From Symsagittifera roscoffensis (Eukaryota; Xenacoelomorpha; Acoela; Convolutidae): a stretch of 64,000 nt of DNA. The notes below the pieces were generated by a model. The model was not told the DNA's origin. It was given only the letters and a program-made list of their open reading frames with translations, and made no database searches. Location of the stretch: positions 42,548,395 to 42,612,394 of the forward strand of contig NC_087062.1 in NCBI RefSeq assembly GCF_963678635.1, in the 5' to 3' direction. Every line of letters starts with the position of its first letter. The stretch's first letter is position 1. Below are positions 23,420-34,884 of this stretch, one piece after another. A program made the translations under genes and the position numbers.

Positions 23420-26400
23420 ATGTCTGGAAAGATGATCTCATTCAGTTTCACCATCCCTAAGAAAGACTTGCTGGCCCATGTTCAACAGACACCAGGAGCA
23501 CCCACCCCTACCTCGCCCGAGTATCTAATTGTAGACCAAAGTGGACAGAATTGCACTGGAACATTCAAAATGGGAGCCGGGGCAGGTAATGACCAGGTGA
23601 ATGTGAAGGGTGAAGCATCAACTTCATGGGGTGTGGATAATGAACAGCCAGAAATGGGTGCCCCAGTTGTTAAAGCGGAGCCAAACTTCAATCACAATGA
23701 CTCGGGGTTCTCTGATACACAATCTGCGTCACCGGTGATAAAAGCGGAACCAGGTCTCGAGCTGCCAGTTGGAGCACCTGCCATGAATCCATCAATGACC
23801 TCGGTAAATATTTAACCTTAATGATATAATAATAGAACACGAACTGCTACACTTTCAAAACAAAACAAGGATAGCCGGTTACTGCGCAAGTAGCACCGAA
23901 TGTTCCGACCAGTCTTTAAAAAAACAATTTTCTCAAATTAGTGTCGTTTTTCTGCGTGGTGTGATAAAAGGACTGGATGTAAAACTAGAAATTAGGCATA
24001 TTAGACAGTGATAGTAAAATAGGCAAATTGGACAATAGTTTTTGTAGAAATGGACCCGAAAAAAATATTAAGCTTCCAAAATTTCCAAAGACTACTGAAA
24101 TCAGGTTTTTGGTTTTATTTCGAGCGAGTAAAGGCCTACTCGCTCGCTTTATTTGCTCGAAATGAGCCAAAAACTCGTAATTTTAAACCGATTTTTTTTG
24201 ACATTGCACAGCTAAGTTTTGAAAACGCTTAAATCGCGACTGAAAGAGCTTTGATATTGTCATCCGGTACGTATGGATAAACTTAGCATTATTGATGCAT
24301 TTATTTATGTTTGACCTATTGATATAAATTCAATAACATGTTTGGTCAGTTGACCTCGTACGGATTTACGCCGTATTGAAAACATGAGCAATAGCTCAGA
24401 CGATAATGTATGATTCTTAAGAACAGTTGTTTTTATCGAACTCACATCAAAGATTCCGTTTATCAATCCGTTCGGATTCGATATACTCACGTTCATACAT
24501 TGAGGTATGACATGGCGCAACCAGCAGGATTTTCGAAAAACCCGCTAAACAGCCCATTCTGGGAGAAAGCATTGGCTGAACCACTTCTAGAGTGGTCGAA
24601 ATGGGCAGCAATATTCGAAATGGCAGTATTTGCGAAAGACGGAATCGAAGTAAGAAATCTACAAAGAAATAAACCACCACTAGTTGAGCCTATAGAACCT
24701 CGCTATGAAGTTGAGATAACTGGAGAAACGGAAGCCCAAAAGAAAAACCGGGAAGTTAGAAATCAGGAAGAGAGAGTCGGCTTTGAAAACCACGTGGTCA
24801 AGGCCAGAGAAAAAGGAGTTTTATGTAATTCTTTCCGGTGGAATGAGGCAGACGCAAAATACTAAGATACATTTTCTCTGCCTTGGAGCCGAGGGGCAAC
24901 GACAAGTCCAACAAATGAGACCGGGCCTTGATCTACGTACGGTGACTAAAGAAATTTAATAACGACCTTAGAAGATTTTTTTTGTCACAACCAGAATTGT
25001 AGCGTTTGAAAGATACAACTTCATTTGGAGAAAACGGAAAGTCTTGAACAATTCCATGCAGATCTAGTTGAACTGGCTTCAAGAGCCGAATGTGGAGACC
25101 GAGAAGACGTGTGGGTGAGAGACATGTTCGCCGCATATATGCATGACGAGAAAATTGCCGAGGAACTACTAGCTCAAACGCGAAGCCCACAGGATGCGTA
25201 TGAATATGCATTACGCCGGGAAAAAGGTATCGAACATAGTCGCTTAAGGAAGATAAATCCTTCCGGAAATCAAACAACAGTAAAACAAGAACCAGTACAC
25301 TATATCAACAGGCGTGGACGCAGTAATTATGCGAATAATCAGAGTTCACAGAGAAGTCGGGGCGGATTTCTCGGTCGACCATATCCACGTGGACAACAAA
25401 ATACAGAGGACAACAACAATAACGAAACACAAACTTCAATACTCAGAAACATTTTTACAAATGTAGCCAATTTGGACAGAACCACTTACAATCGTGTCCC
25501 GCAAAGGATAAAATTTGTTCAAAATGTGCGAAACGTGGGCATTTTGCTAAAGTGTGCCGTTCAGGAAACGTCATTTATATGAGGGACCGCAATGATGAGG
25601 AACAACAGGAGGAAATTGATACTGAGAGTCAAGGAACGGATAACGATCCAGTAGCATTCGCAGAATTTACATCCAAAGATGGTTGAAACGAATATCAAAT
25701 TGATAAATTTATGGTAATGGCAATTTCGGAAGCTTTCGAAATTAAAAGCATGGCCAGCTTGTCAGAAGATGATCTTAAAGGACACATAGTTAAGCTAAAG
25801 ACGAAAACAGAAGAACTGTTCGCTATCGCCGATTCCTGGAGTCCAATGTCGTTTTCAAACAAAAAAAACAGCTCGGAGGCTACACGAAAATGACAAGTCA
25901 GCATTGTTCAAACGTATCCCACCGGAAGACGCTGCTCGAACTTTGGCATGTTACAATAGCGAAACAATAATCCCAAAAGGATGATTGATTATAACAAATG
26001 AATCAGGAGGTTGGAAAATACAAGCCGCCGCATTCATCATTGTTGACGACCAGAAAACAAAGAGCAGCCGTGGTCGAGTGGGTTAGGCACACGTCTCTCA
26101 ACACGAGGGTCATGCGTTCGAATCCACGAGGGTCATGCGTTCGAATCCCGCTTCGGTCACTGTTGGAGGGGTCCCAGTGTTATCCGCCTCAAGGTGGGAC
26201 GGCTGCGGCGAAATGGATGACATCTCCCCCTCCCCCACGGTTGGTCCTGCACTAAGCAGGCCGGGGGCTAATTTTAAAAAAACAAAGCAAACATCATAGG
26301 TAGAAATATGTTACCACAGATCGGAATTAAATTAGTTCAAGAAAAACAAACGAGGGGACGTGCTGAATATACACGAACCAGAAGAATCAAACCCTAATAT

Positions 26401-29400
26401 TAAATAATGGGTAAAAGACAATTTTCCACAATTATGTGTACGGATTGGAAAGTCAAAAAACCACGTTATGCGAACGCACTTCAGCAAAGACGTTATTCCG
26501 ATCCAAAAAAGGACGCCGTATCCCAGTGCACCTACAAGAACGAGTCGAAAAAGAATTCAACAAGCTTATCGACCAAAAACACTTAATAAAATTGGATAAA
26601 TGCTCGGATCGACAATTCATCAGTCCGATGTTAATTATCCTGGAAAAAGACCAGACGGTCAAATTGGCTTTAGATTCAAAAAAGATAAACAAATTTATTT
26701 ACAAGAACAAATATCAAATGCCTAATTTTGATCTGCTGTTAGACAACATAGCACAAGTGGTGAAATCGAACAATAATCAGCAAACTTTATCCTCAACATT
26801 AGATTTGCGATATGCGTACTCACAAACCCGTTGGACAAATCAACTCGAGAACAATGTAGTTTCAGTTTAATTGGTGGCAATGCCACCTGGACGTATCAAT
26901 TTCAAACCGGATTTTACGGCCTCACGGATATGCCAGCTGAATTTCGAAATGCTATTGATTTGACACTTACCAATTGCTCGAATGCGTAACGCACCTCTGG
27001 ATGACATAATCATAGTAACGAAAGGATCAATCGATATACACAAACAAAAACTTCAAACGATCTTGGAAAAACTAGTTGCGGAAAACCTCGCAATATCACT
27101 GGACAAATGTAAGTTTGCGTGTAGACAAGTTGAGTGGTTAGGGTACACCATAAACAGCGAGGGCACTAAACCATTAATAAGAAAAACAGAGGCGATTGAA
27201 AAACGGTCACCACCGAAAACTTTAAAACTACTAAAAAGTTTTATGGGCTCCATACACAACTCACAAGGTACATTCCTAATTTAGCAGACGGCAGCTGCAT
27301 TACGACCTTTACTAAATAATACAGAGGAAAATAAACCAAATAAGTGGAAACCGGAACACGATGCATCATTTAAAAATATCATTAGGTTAGTCTATGAAAT
27401 AACACAGAACAAACATTTTGATTAACACTTGGAAAAGCTCATAATATGCGATGCCTCCACCTCAGGTTTAGGAGCGTCACTCGGGCAACATTCAAAAGAA
27501 GGCTGGGTGGCGATAGCTCATGCATCGCGTTTTTTAAATTCTCTTGAGGAGACATATTCAGTTAATGAGTTAGAATTACTTGGGGTAGTTTGGGCCTTCG
27601 AACCTTTCAAATACTATCTTTATGGAAAACATTTTATCGTCATCACTGATCATCAAGCTTTGATCAACGATTTAAACGCAAGTGATAGATCAAAAACCAC
27701 TCAAAGCAGATTAATACGCTGGATTGACCGACTAATCTCATTCCATTTTGATATCAAACATATGGCGGGCAGCAAAATGGGCCTAATAGACTATGTCAAG
27801 AAATCCAGTTGGATTGGCAATACCCCCAAGCGAGTACGTTGAGGAATTCGTTGATGCATCAATTAATGAACAACCTCGAAATGATTGACAACGTCATCCT
27901 TAATAATTTAGCCAATCGGAACTTGGCACCGTCTCAGCTGATCAAGAAGCGCGCGGAAAATAAACGGCTAATAATTAGCACTTCAAACTCTCAATTGAAA
28001 GAACAAATTTCCATAAATTTGCAAACGCTGAAACAAAATCAGTTCTGCTGAAATCAATTAAACTCAGTCAGCTCTCTCTCAAAAAATAAATTCAACGATC
28101 AAACCACACTCTCAGAAAAACATTTCAGCGATCTTAAACTCAAAAAATCTTGTCAATAACATAAACTGAATGCGAAAAATTGAATCGTAAGACAGACATC
28201 AGAAATTTTAACGGCGGATTCATTCCAGATGAGGTTAAGACTTTGGAACCTCGAGGCAGAAAGGACGAAGAAATATCAAACTGACAGGGGTCTTGCGACA
28301 GAGAGGAGAGCTTATCGGACCCTCGGTGGCATAAACGACCGCCAACCGTCAGGAAACAAAAACCAACAGACACCACCACTTCATCACCAAAGGATACCGT
28401 CAAGGACGCGCGAGAACTGCTTTCCTCGAGGCCATCGACAAAGAATTTCCCACAAATCATATTCTGTGAAGACGCGACGAAAACACAGACACCAACCACA
28501 CTCAAAGTGAGAACGACACAAGCCGTCCAAAGCGAAGACTACAAAGCAATGTCAGGCACACAAACCGATAATGCGCAACAGAGACGAACGAACACGGCGT
28601 GAGCTGAGTCAAGTGCAACATTGTCAGTCAGGAGGAACGTGCACCAAACGAGGAACCCCCCACAATGACCAACACGCAACTCGAGGCAAGCCACCACATG
28701 ATCACGGAGGGGATAGTGGCCATAATCAGTCAGGCAACAATGACGAAATCAGAAGAGGACACACCGCTGTTTCGTAAAAAACTACAAAAGGTGCTGGGCG
28801 TAAAATTCATTTCCGCCGCTACCAGAAAAGTTAGTAATATGAGACCACTCATCAATTTTGTTAAAAACGGGATAGGGAATCGTTTAAGTCCTCATACGGC
28901 CAGTATTGGTACAACGTACGCAACCGATTTCACGTCCGCGAAGACAGCCTGCTCATTGACGAACGTATCGTCGTTCCTACACAGCTGCGTCAGACAGTGC
29001 TGGATAGCCTACATTTGACACATCTAGGAAAGAAATACTCATTCCAAATGGAACCTGTTGTAGAACCTAATGAGGAGGTACAATTAGACTTTGCAGGGCC
29101 CCTCTCTGATTAGCTAAATAACGACGCTTACATCTTAGTTGCAATAGATAAATGGTCAAAATCCTCACAGCAAAAGTCGTCACGTCACAAATGCCACGAT
29201 GGATGTCGCCATAAAATTTATGCAACGATATATTTCGAATAATGGGGTACCTCGACGACTACGATGTGATCAAGTCCAAACATTTGGAGCCAAAAAATTC
29301 CAACTTTTTTGTAATACAAACTACATAAAATTTCTTTTAGCACCGGTAGATGATCATAGAGCCATAGGGGTAGTAGAAAGAACTATACAAATATTGAAAA

Positions 29401-32400
29401 GTAGGCTAGGTGTAATGAGAATATAACAGTCTAACAGACAATACAAACTAGCATCTGATGTAGCCGAAATAATAAAAACTTTAGAATAACACCACATGGC
29501 GTAACAAAAATCTCACTGTTCGAAGCACACATGGGTAGAAAGCCAAATACTCCTTTATCCATTGTGGCAACAACTAGCTCACCTAATAACCCTAATTTGG
29601 AAAATGACCGAAAGAACCTCACAACGCCGCCTCTACCAGCAGAAATTATGCAAGACTTGCAACAATGGTCGGAGGACGAGGTATCAGTAAACCGACGCTC
29701 ACGGATACAACCAAAAACACAAGAAACGAGCAAACCATCAACACAACTAACATCAGGTGCACAATCTAAAAGAATTATAGAAATAAGTAAAAATAAACTG
29801 AATACTAGGTATAAAGGATACAGGCACCAATTGACAGAAACATTACAATAAACGATTAGATCAAGTGGTGAGAAAAACAATCCGAGTGGCTACTAAGGTG
29901 AAGGACCCTGAAACATTCGCACAAAAATACAAAACTATTGACGGGACATGGGTGCAATCATTCGGGAAACAACCCAGATTATTAAGAAATTGTGGAGTTG
30001 CATTTGTTCCTAATCCTTTAATCTACGGACCGTGCCGACCTTCACGGTTTAGTGATTACGTCGCGTACAAATCCGCAAGGATATCAAGACCTTGTCTACG
30101 TTTTTTAGACATCGAAGACCCAAATGCGCCCCACACAATGTTCAGAGGATATGGAAACAGGACTAACCAGGAAAATGACGAGAAAGGAACATGCAGCAGA
30201 CAATCAAGAACAAAGCAATGGACAAAATAGCCCAGCCATACGACGGGCCAAACCAGCTGGACGAAGAACGGGCGGACGCCCCTGTAACAAACCTCGAGGA
30301 ATGAGCCTAAACACGATAAAACCCCAGCGCAACAAAAGCCACGACAAAGGACACAACCGTGTCAAGCGAAACGAAGAGCGAGAATTCATCGACAACATCA
30401 GGAACATCCGGGCCATCACCAAAACGGTTGAACCAAAAGAAAACTCCACCAGCAACAACAACGACATCAGCCAATACGATACCAACAAGACGATCAGTTC
30501 ATCACCTTCAAGCAACATTAGCGAAAGCATTGGGTCACCCTATTCCGATCAACACGATCGACGAAGCACGAAGTGATAAACAAGCATTAAGATTCAACAT
30601 CGATTCGCCGCATGAACAACCAACATCGCCATCAAAACCGAGCCTGAAATCCCTATTTCAGGAAATTGGTTTTCTGACGACACCCGAATATCAGGCCTGC
30701 TTGAATTTCTTTGAGGCGATAAGGCCTAAAAGTACGGACAAGAAAAATAAAGAAATCATAGACCTTACCTCAACAGTCGAGTCCTGACAAGAACGAAATT
30801 TTGTTTCTCGAAATGAAGAAAACGCGAAAAGCAGCGGACAACATAACAGACGAAACACACCAGGAACATGAAAAGCAGGAAGACGACAATAACAACAACA
30901 AAGAAACAAAGGAAAAAGAATATAACAATGGCAACTGAAAGAAATAGACGTGGAGGCACCAGTCCCCAAGGGACTCTAAACTCAAAGTTTAAAAACGGTT
31001 CGTTTTTGTTCCGTTGAAGGGGGAGTGTCATCCGGTACGGATGGATAAACTTAGCATCATTGATGCATACATTTATGTTTGACCTTTTGATATAAATTCA
31101 ATGACATGTTTGATCAGTTGACCTTGTACGGCTGTTCGCCGAAGTGAAAACATGAGCAATAGCTCAGACGATAATGTATGATTCTTAAGAACAGTTGTTT
31201 TATCGAACTCAAATCAAAGATTCCGTTTATCAATCCGTTCGGATTCGATATACTCACTTTCATACATTTAAGTATGACAGATATGTTATATCACTGGAAC
31301 TACTACAAAGAGTATTTGTGGTTTCTAATTTAGTTTATAAAACACGACCGAAAGCTGTTTTAAATGATACATCAATTGACTCACTCCGATGATAATTTAT
31401 GGTACCTGATTTTGTTAAAAAACATATAAAACACACCCGAATACAAAGGTCCTCCCCATTATCAATGGTCGGAACATGAAGCTGATTGCTGTGCATGTGG
31501 CAGAGAATTTTGGACCGTTCTGATCTCAAAAAAGATTAAAATCAGAAAATAAACGAAACGTATGAAAAACATCGATTGCAAATGTTTCATTTTGCTGTTT
31601 AAGCACGGGCGACTGAATTAGATTAAAAAAAACGGCAAAAATGAGAAGGTACATTGCTCATATGAAGCTAGCTTGTAAACATTAAAATAAAGTTTAATTT
31701 TAGGTGGGAGGTTAGATCAGCCTTCCATCTAATTTAGACGGACAACCGAAAATATTCAGAAACGTTTTTCTCGAAACTAAGTGAACGTTTTTTTAAAATC
31801 CTAGTCACGACTAATATGTATTTAGTATGATACCGCACCTGGCCCTATGCGGGATTTTTATCCTTAGGCCATAGAATCCTGAAGCGATAACTCTTATATA
31901 GGTCTTGATGATTTTTGTTTGTTTTTTTTTCAGAAAAAAAGTAGATTTGTTCACGCTCAATTTTCCTGGCTTGACTTTTTATTTTTTTTGTAAGTTAAAT
32001 TCATTTCCTTTGTTAAAAGGAAGGTAAACTCCACTAAAAATGTGATCGGCCTCAAATTTCGGAAATGTAGTTTTATAACCAGATTTTCCAATGAAATAAA
32101 ATTTTAATCAAAAACCTAATGATCCAGTCTTCTCAAATTGGGTTAATTTTATAATAAAAGCACAAATCAGCAATTGTTCGTGAAATTCAAAGAGCTCAAA
32201 GAACATATATTTTTTCTTCTAAATTCGAAAGTTGAATTTTTTCAAAAAAAACAGCAATTTTTTTCTGTTTTGCGTTCATTACTCTTTTCCCACCGACAGT
32301 TGGCTATGTTTTTAAATAATCTTGCGTTTTCAAAGCTCCCTTCGGCCATTTTTACTTGTTTGCAAAAGCAACTTCGCCTCAGTGTAAAATAGTATGTGGA

Positions 32401-32585
32401 GGCTTCTGAAAAAATATGCGATTTGGGATAACTTCTTGAAGATTTTGTTTCAGACACCAGTGAAGCACGAAGGCGTAGTAATGGATGCAACTTCTGGTAA
32501 AAACAAGTGCACCTTCTGTGGCAAGTTGTTTGCGACCAAAGCAGGAGCAACGAAACATGTCGCCTCTCAACACAAATCAGCCTAG
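23420..32585 (+). CDS. KEP-family paralog 1: SUMO-motif-rich protein with C-terminal C2H2 finger, two exons
   Basis: Exon 1 is 23420-23803 (128 codons, donor TCG|GTAAAT). Exon 2 is 32454-32585 (acceptor TTTTGTTTCAG). Both are phase 0 and give 171 residues. The join is supported by the intronless paralog at 33742, whose C terminus has the same V-K-x-E segment followed by the same finger. Residues 5-52 form the family's N-terminal module (ISFSFTIPKK...EYLIVDQSG). SUMO-type psi-K-x-E motifs have Lys at 63, 85, 108 and 132. DSGFSD is at 94-99. The finger is Cys147, Cys150, His163, His168 (CX2CX12HX4H). An acceptor-like TTTCAG ends 51 nt before the ATG. The function is unknown to me. A nuclear, SUMO-regulated DNA- or chromatin-associated role is inference. 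Undetected small exons in the 8.65-kb intron are possible. Confidence 0.75.
23860..24240 (-). repeat. Inverted copy of the 7.0-7.5 kb array sequence, with a perfect hairpin
   Basis: Read on the minus strand, 23868-24060 matches 7310-7510 (GGTCSGAACATT, then GTGCTACTTGCGCAGTAAC and the ACTATGACCGTCTAAT region). At 24121-24146 there is a 10-bp inverted repeat (CGAGCGAGTA and its complement) around a 6-nt loop. It lies in the intron of paralog 1, just before the LTR element. Confidence 0.65.
24258..24512 (+). repeat. 5' LTR
   Basis: TG...CA ended, 255 bp, nearly collinear with the 3' LTR at 31026-31279. Confidence 0.9.
24512..25690 (+). pseudogene. Gypsy gag with CCHC zinc knuckle, frameshifted
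   Basis: The first frame (ATG at 24512, MAQPAGF) carries a W-E-K/W-S-K-W capsid-like start and stops at 24865. The next open frame (25025-25582) continues gag with ESLEQFHADLVELA and a basic Asn/Gln-rich nucleocapsid region. In a further frame 25516-25557 encodes CSKCAKRGHFAKVC, a canonical CX2CX4HX4C knuckle. At least two frame changes and a stop at 24863 make it nonfunctional. Confidence 0.75.
25991..26380 (+). pseudogene. Gypsy protease C-terminal remnant, split by a SINE
   Basis: Before the SINE the frame reads WKIQAAAFIIVDDQK, and after it NIIGRNMLPQIGIKL. This matches the end of gypsy aspartic proteases, where D-x-x-x-x-I-I-G-R-(D/N)-x-L closes the domain. The active-site DTG/DSG region is not recognisable upstream. 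The 25691-25990 stretch is decayed. Confidence 0.55.
26063..26278 (+). mobile_element. tRNA-derived SINE with duplicated B-box, inserted in the gypsy protease
   Basis: It is flanked by 9-bp target duplications AAAACAAAG (26054-26062 and 26279-26287). The head is tRNA-like: A-box TGGTCGAGTGG, then B-box GCGTTCGAATCC present twice because a 24-bp segment (CACGAGGGTCATGCG...) is duplicated at 26101-26148. A G+C-rich body follows, ending GCAGGCCGGGGGC and an AT tail. It is younger than the gypsy element it interrupts. It carries no ORF and depends on a partner LINE. Confidence 0.85.
26436..27842 (+). pseudogene. Gypsy reverse transcriptase and RNase H, multiple frameshifts
   Basis: 26436-26870 contains the RT N-terminal blocks (HLQERVEKEFNKLI, FISPMLIILEKD, STLDLRYAYSQ). 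After a frame change comes FYGLTDMPAEF, then 26982-27284 with PLDDIIIVTKG (the Y-x-D-D region, first residue changed) and CKFACRQVEWLGYTI. RNase H is open at 27429-27842: IICDASTSGLGA, ELELLGVVWA and VITDHQAL carry the catalytic Asp, Glu and Asp. Stops after 26870, 27284 and near 27425 inactivate it. Confidence 0.8.
28665..29430 (+). pseudogene. Gypsy integrase remnant
   Basis: 28665-29018 carries the region before the zinc domain. In shifted frames LHLTHLGKK (the His pair) is followed directly by PNEEVQLDFAGPL and YILVAIDKWSK, so the C-x-x-C half of the zinc domain has been deleted. 29199-29426 has NGVPRRLRCDQVQTF and VVERTIQILKSRLG, the second Asp and the Glu of the DDE core. Multiple stops mean no active enzyme. 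Confidence 0.7.
29531..30787 (+). pseudogene. Post-integrase region of the gypsy element, function unknown
   Basis: Three overlapping open stretches in different frames (29531-29851, 29865-30230, 30359-30787) encode a Lys/Pro/Thr/Ser-rich, low-complexity product. The last ends with FLTTPEYQACLNFF. No signal peptide, membrane helix or envelope motif is seen, so I do not call an env gene. It may be the integrase C-terminal tail plus an accessory ORF. Confidence 0.45.
31026..31279 (+). repeat. 3' LTR
   Basis: 254 bp, preceded by the polypurine tract GAAGGGGGAG and followed by the target duplication GATAT. Confidence 0.9.
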
Positions 32586-33060
32586 AATGTCAGACAGATG
32601 ATATAGTTTAACTTGTTTGAAACTCATCGGATTGAAATTTGAATTTATGCACTTGCTATAGGCGGGTGTTTTGTAGTCTAGTAATTGAATTAGACTGAAA
32701 TTTTTGAGTGCTTTCAGAATGAAGCGCAATTAGGCTACGATAATTGTGAAGTAGATGAAAACGCCATCTACTGGATGGTTGAAACGTTGTGAACAGAATT
32801 TTTGCTATGCATAAATTTGTTATTTGAATTTTAGCTGTTGTGTTCTTGTTAGAAGCTGTATCTGCATTCAATGGGATTTTATTGCGAAGCTGATATTGAT
32901 AACGATGAATTTAACTTCCGAAACTCGCAGTTTTTTTTGCAGTATGAAAGAAACTGTTAATTGATAGCTTAGCTTACTGATTTTAGAGCTTGCATTTTCA
33001 GAAGGCCTTGGTCTAGCTTTGTTGCTACTGGTCATTGAAAACAATCAGTTAGGAACTTGA

Positions 33061-33411
33061 ATGAATAGTGTGAAAATGTCTGGAAGACAGATCTCATTCT
33101 CATTTACTGTTAAGAAGGAAACTCTGCTGACCCCTAACCCGGCAGGTGCTGAATATCTCATCATGAGCAAAGACGGAAGTGCGTGCCAAGGCCAGTTCAA
33201 GTTTGACGGAAAAGTTGACCCACCAGCTGCTGAACAGAGCGCATCATCGGCATTTGTGAAATCCGAGCCGGGCTTGGAACAAAATGAAGTTTCAGGTGCT
33301 CAGGTAACACCAACTGTCAAGGATGAGCCTATGGATTTCGGGAATGCGACTCCTGCAGTCAATGACTCTGGTTATTTCGAAGGGGAACCTGATATCAATA
33401 ACAACTTCTAG
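33061..33411 (+). CDS. KEP-family paralog 2: SUMO-motif protein without zinc finger
   Basis: Single exon, 116 residues from the first ATG. The homologous start may be M6 (33076), which aligns with paralog 1 (MSG-x-x-ISFSF). The N-terminal module covers residues 9-49 (ISFSFTVKKETLL, EYLIMSKDGSACQGQFKF). Two SUMO-type motifs, VKSEPGLE (K67) and VKDEPMD (K87), precede NDSGYFEGE at 101-109. The protein then ends, so the finger present in paralogs 1 and 3 is absent. Sequence past the stop shows no finger in any frame, so this is a short or truncated member. TTTTCAG ends 59 nt before the ATG. It lies 476 nt after paralog 1 and 331 nt before paralog 3, all on the same strand. Confidence 0.75.
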   Translation: MNSVKMSGRQISFSFTVKKETLLTPNPAGAEYLIMSKDGSACQGQFKFDGKVDPPAAEQSASSAFVKSEPGLEQNEVSGAQVTPTVKDEPMDFGNATPAVNDSGYFEGEPDINNNF

Positions 33412-33741
33412 AGCAATACGAATAGAAGCGAACCAAAACTCAATGAATTGAACTTGTTTTTGTTAGTTGTGAAAAGAAAGATTTGCAGTAAAATAGACGT
33501 TGAGAATTCTGATTATATAAATTTCGAATGAAATAGCGAACTCAAAATAGATAGCCTAAATAGGCGTTAGTTTAATTGAAGCCGTGCCATGATTGTTATT
33601 AATTGTTTTTTTTTCTGCCGATCAATTCTGATCATCTGATTCGTTCAAGCTGGATCTGTTATGGTTGAAGTCATTTCAGGATTGTTGTTTTTTGAAAGTT
33701 CGTTGATTTGTTTGGCAAAATACTTGTACTTCTTTCTATCT

Positions 33742-34371
33742 ATGGAAATGGCTGCATCATCAGGTCGACAACTGTCTCTATCCTTTACTGTTAAGAAAGA
33801 AACGCTGCTTTCTCCTAGTCCAGTGGGATCAGAATTTCTGATAGTCAGTAAAGACGGCTCACAATGCAAAGGAAAGTTCAAGTTTGATGGCAAAATTGAA
33901 GCACCTCTTCCTCAACAAACCGCTACCTCCTCTGTTAAAACAGAACCTGGCCTGGAAGCGCCGCTTCCGGAAGCACCTGGTGTAGTGGTTCCGGTCAAGG
34001 ACGAGCTAATGGATTGTGGTAGTGGCACCCCAGTTAACGATTCTGGATTCTTTGACGACGAAAACAACGACAGAAATCAAAACCCATCACCAACTGAAGA
34101 ACCTGAAGTTCAAAATCAAACCTGTCCCTCTATTGAAGTGAATGCAATGTCTATAGAGGCGTCGGTTGAAACTGTAGGAAATACTCAAGTCAAAGCGGAA
34201 CCAGTTGATGCAATTTCTGTAGTTTCTGGTAGCTCAGCATTTGTGACGCTTGATCCAGACGGTTCTGGCAAGTTTCTCTGTTCAGGGTGCCAGAAGTTGT
34301 TTGCTAACAGAGCAGGCGCAATGAAACACTACAAGATTCAGCATCAAAAGTTGCCAATGTTGCCTGCATAA
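33742..34371 (+). CDS. KEP-family paralog 3: SUMO-motif protein with C-terminal C2H2 finger
   Basis: 209 residues in one exon. The frame is open upstream to an ATG at 33661, but I start at 33742 (MEMAASSGRQLSLSF) because a TCATTTCAG acceptor-like site at 33677-33679 falls inside that upstream stretch and homology begins near residue 8. The module is at 8-49. SUMO-type motifs are VKTEPGLE (K66), VKDELMD (K86) and VKAEPVD (K151). NDSGFFDDE is at 99-107. The finger is Cys180, Cys183, His196, His201 (CX2CX12HX4H). It aligns best with paralog 2 in the first 100 residues and with paralog 1 at the finger. It lacks the intron found in paralog 1 before the finger, so intron loss or gain separates them. 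Confidence 0.8.
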   Translation: MEMAASSGRQLSLSFTVKKETLLSPSPVGSEFLIVSKDGSQCKGKFKFDGKIEAPLPQQTATSSVKTEPGLEAPLPEAPGVVVPVKDELMDCGSGTPVNDSGFFDDENNDRNQNPSPTEEPEVQNQTCPSIEVNAMSIEASVETVGNTQVKAEPVDAISVVSGSSAFVTLDPDGSGKFLCSGCQKLFANRAGAMKHYKIQHQKLPMLPA

Positions 34372-34810
34372 CGCTCTAGAAGTATTGTTTTGAAAGCGGC
34401 TGTGTTAGATATTTGTTTTACAGAAACAATTGTTCTTAGTAATGTAGATATATCTCCATTTGAATAGTTTTTATTAAAAATCATTTGTTGTATTAAGAAT
34501 CTAACTTTGCGTTTTTTCTTGATCGATAAAACTCTTGAGCGTTATATAACTATGTTTAAACCATTCCATTTAAAAAATATTCTAGGTATAGTTTATAACA
34601 AACTTATTATGTGTCTCAAATGTGGGACTTATTTTTACCTGGATGTGGCGAAATTAGACGGCATTGAAATTGGAATGCGTTTTTTCATTTGGGAGAGCAA
34701 GTGCCTTCTACTCAGGAAGTAGACGTTTTCTCCCATGAAACATTTTATTACAAAATGTAAGAAAAAATTGAACTTGCTTTAGTATAAAACCCCGACGCTT
34801 CGAGGACTCT
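34372..34810. other. 3' flank of paralog 3, noncoding
   Basis: AT-rich, with an ATTAAA near 34472 as a possible polyadenylation signal. No gene is seen. Confidence 0.4.
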
Positions 34811-34817
34811 TCTCACT

Positions 34818-34884
34818 TCTGGTCTAGCGTTAACGCGCGTGCCTTGAGTTCTTAGATTTTGGGTATGAATCCTGGTCAAACCTT
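34818..34884 (+). repeat. tRNA-like SINE head
   Basis: A-box-like TGGTCTAGCGTTAACGC and B-box-like GGTATGAATCC at normal tRNA spacing. The arms do not fold into a functional tRNA. Confidence 0.5.

Larger units (their letters stand above)
24258..31279 (+). mobile_element. Ty3/Gypsy LTR retrotransposon, decayed, with 5-bp target-site duplication
   Basis: It is bounded by LTRs of 255 and 254 bp that begin TGTCATCC and end GTATGACA. The flanking GATAT at 24253-24257 and 31280-31284 is a 5-bp target-site duplication. A primer-binding site starting TGGCGCAACC follows the 5' LTR, and a purine tract GAAGGGGGAG precedes the 3' LTR. Domain order gag, protease, RT, RNase H, integrase is that of Ty3/Gypsy. 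I count roughly 18 differences between the LTRs (about 93% identity), so the insertion is not recent. It lies in sense orientation inside the intron of paralog 1. Confidence 0.92.

Noticed and set aside
30124-30787. Possible envelope gene after the gypsy integrase
   Set aside because: No signal peptide, transmembrane helix or cleavage-site pattern. The product is hydrophilic and low complexity.
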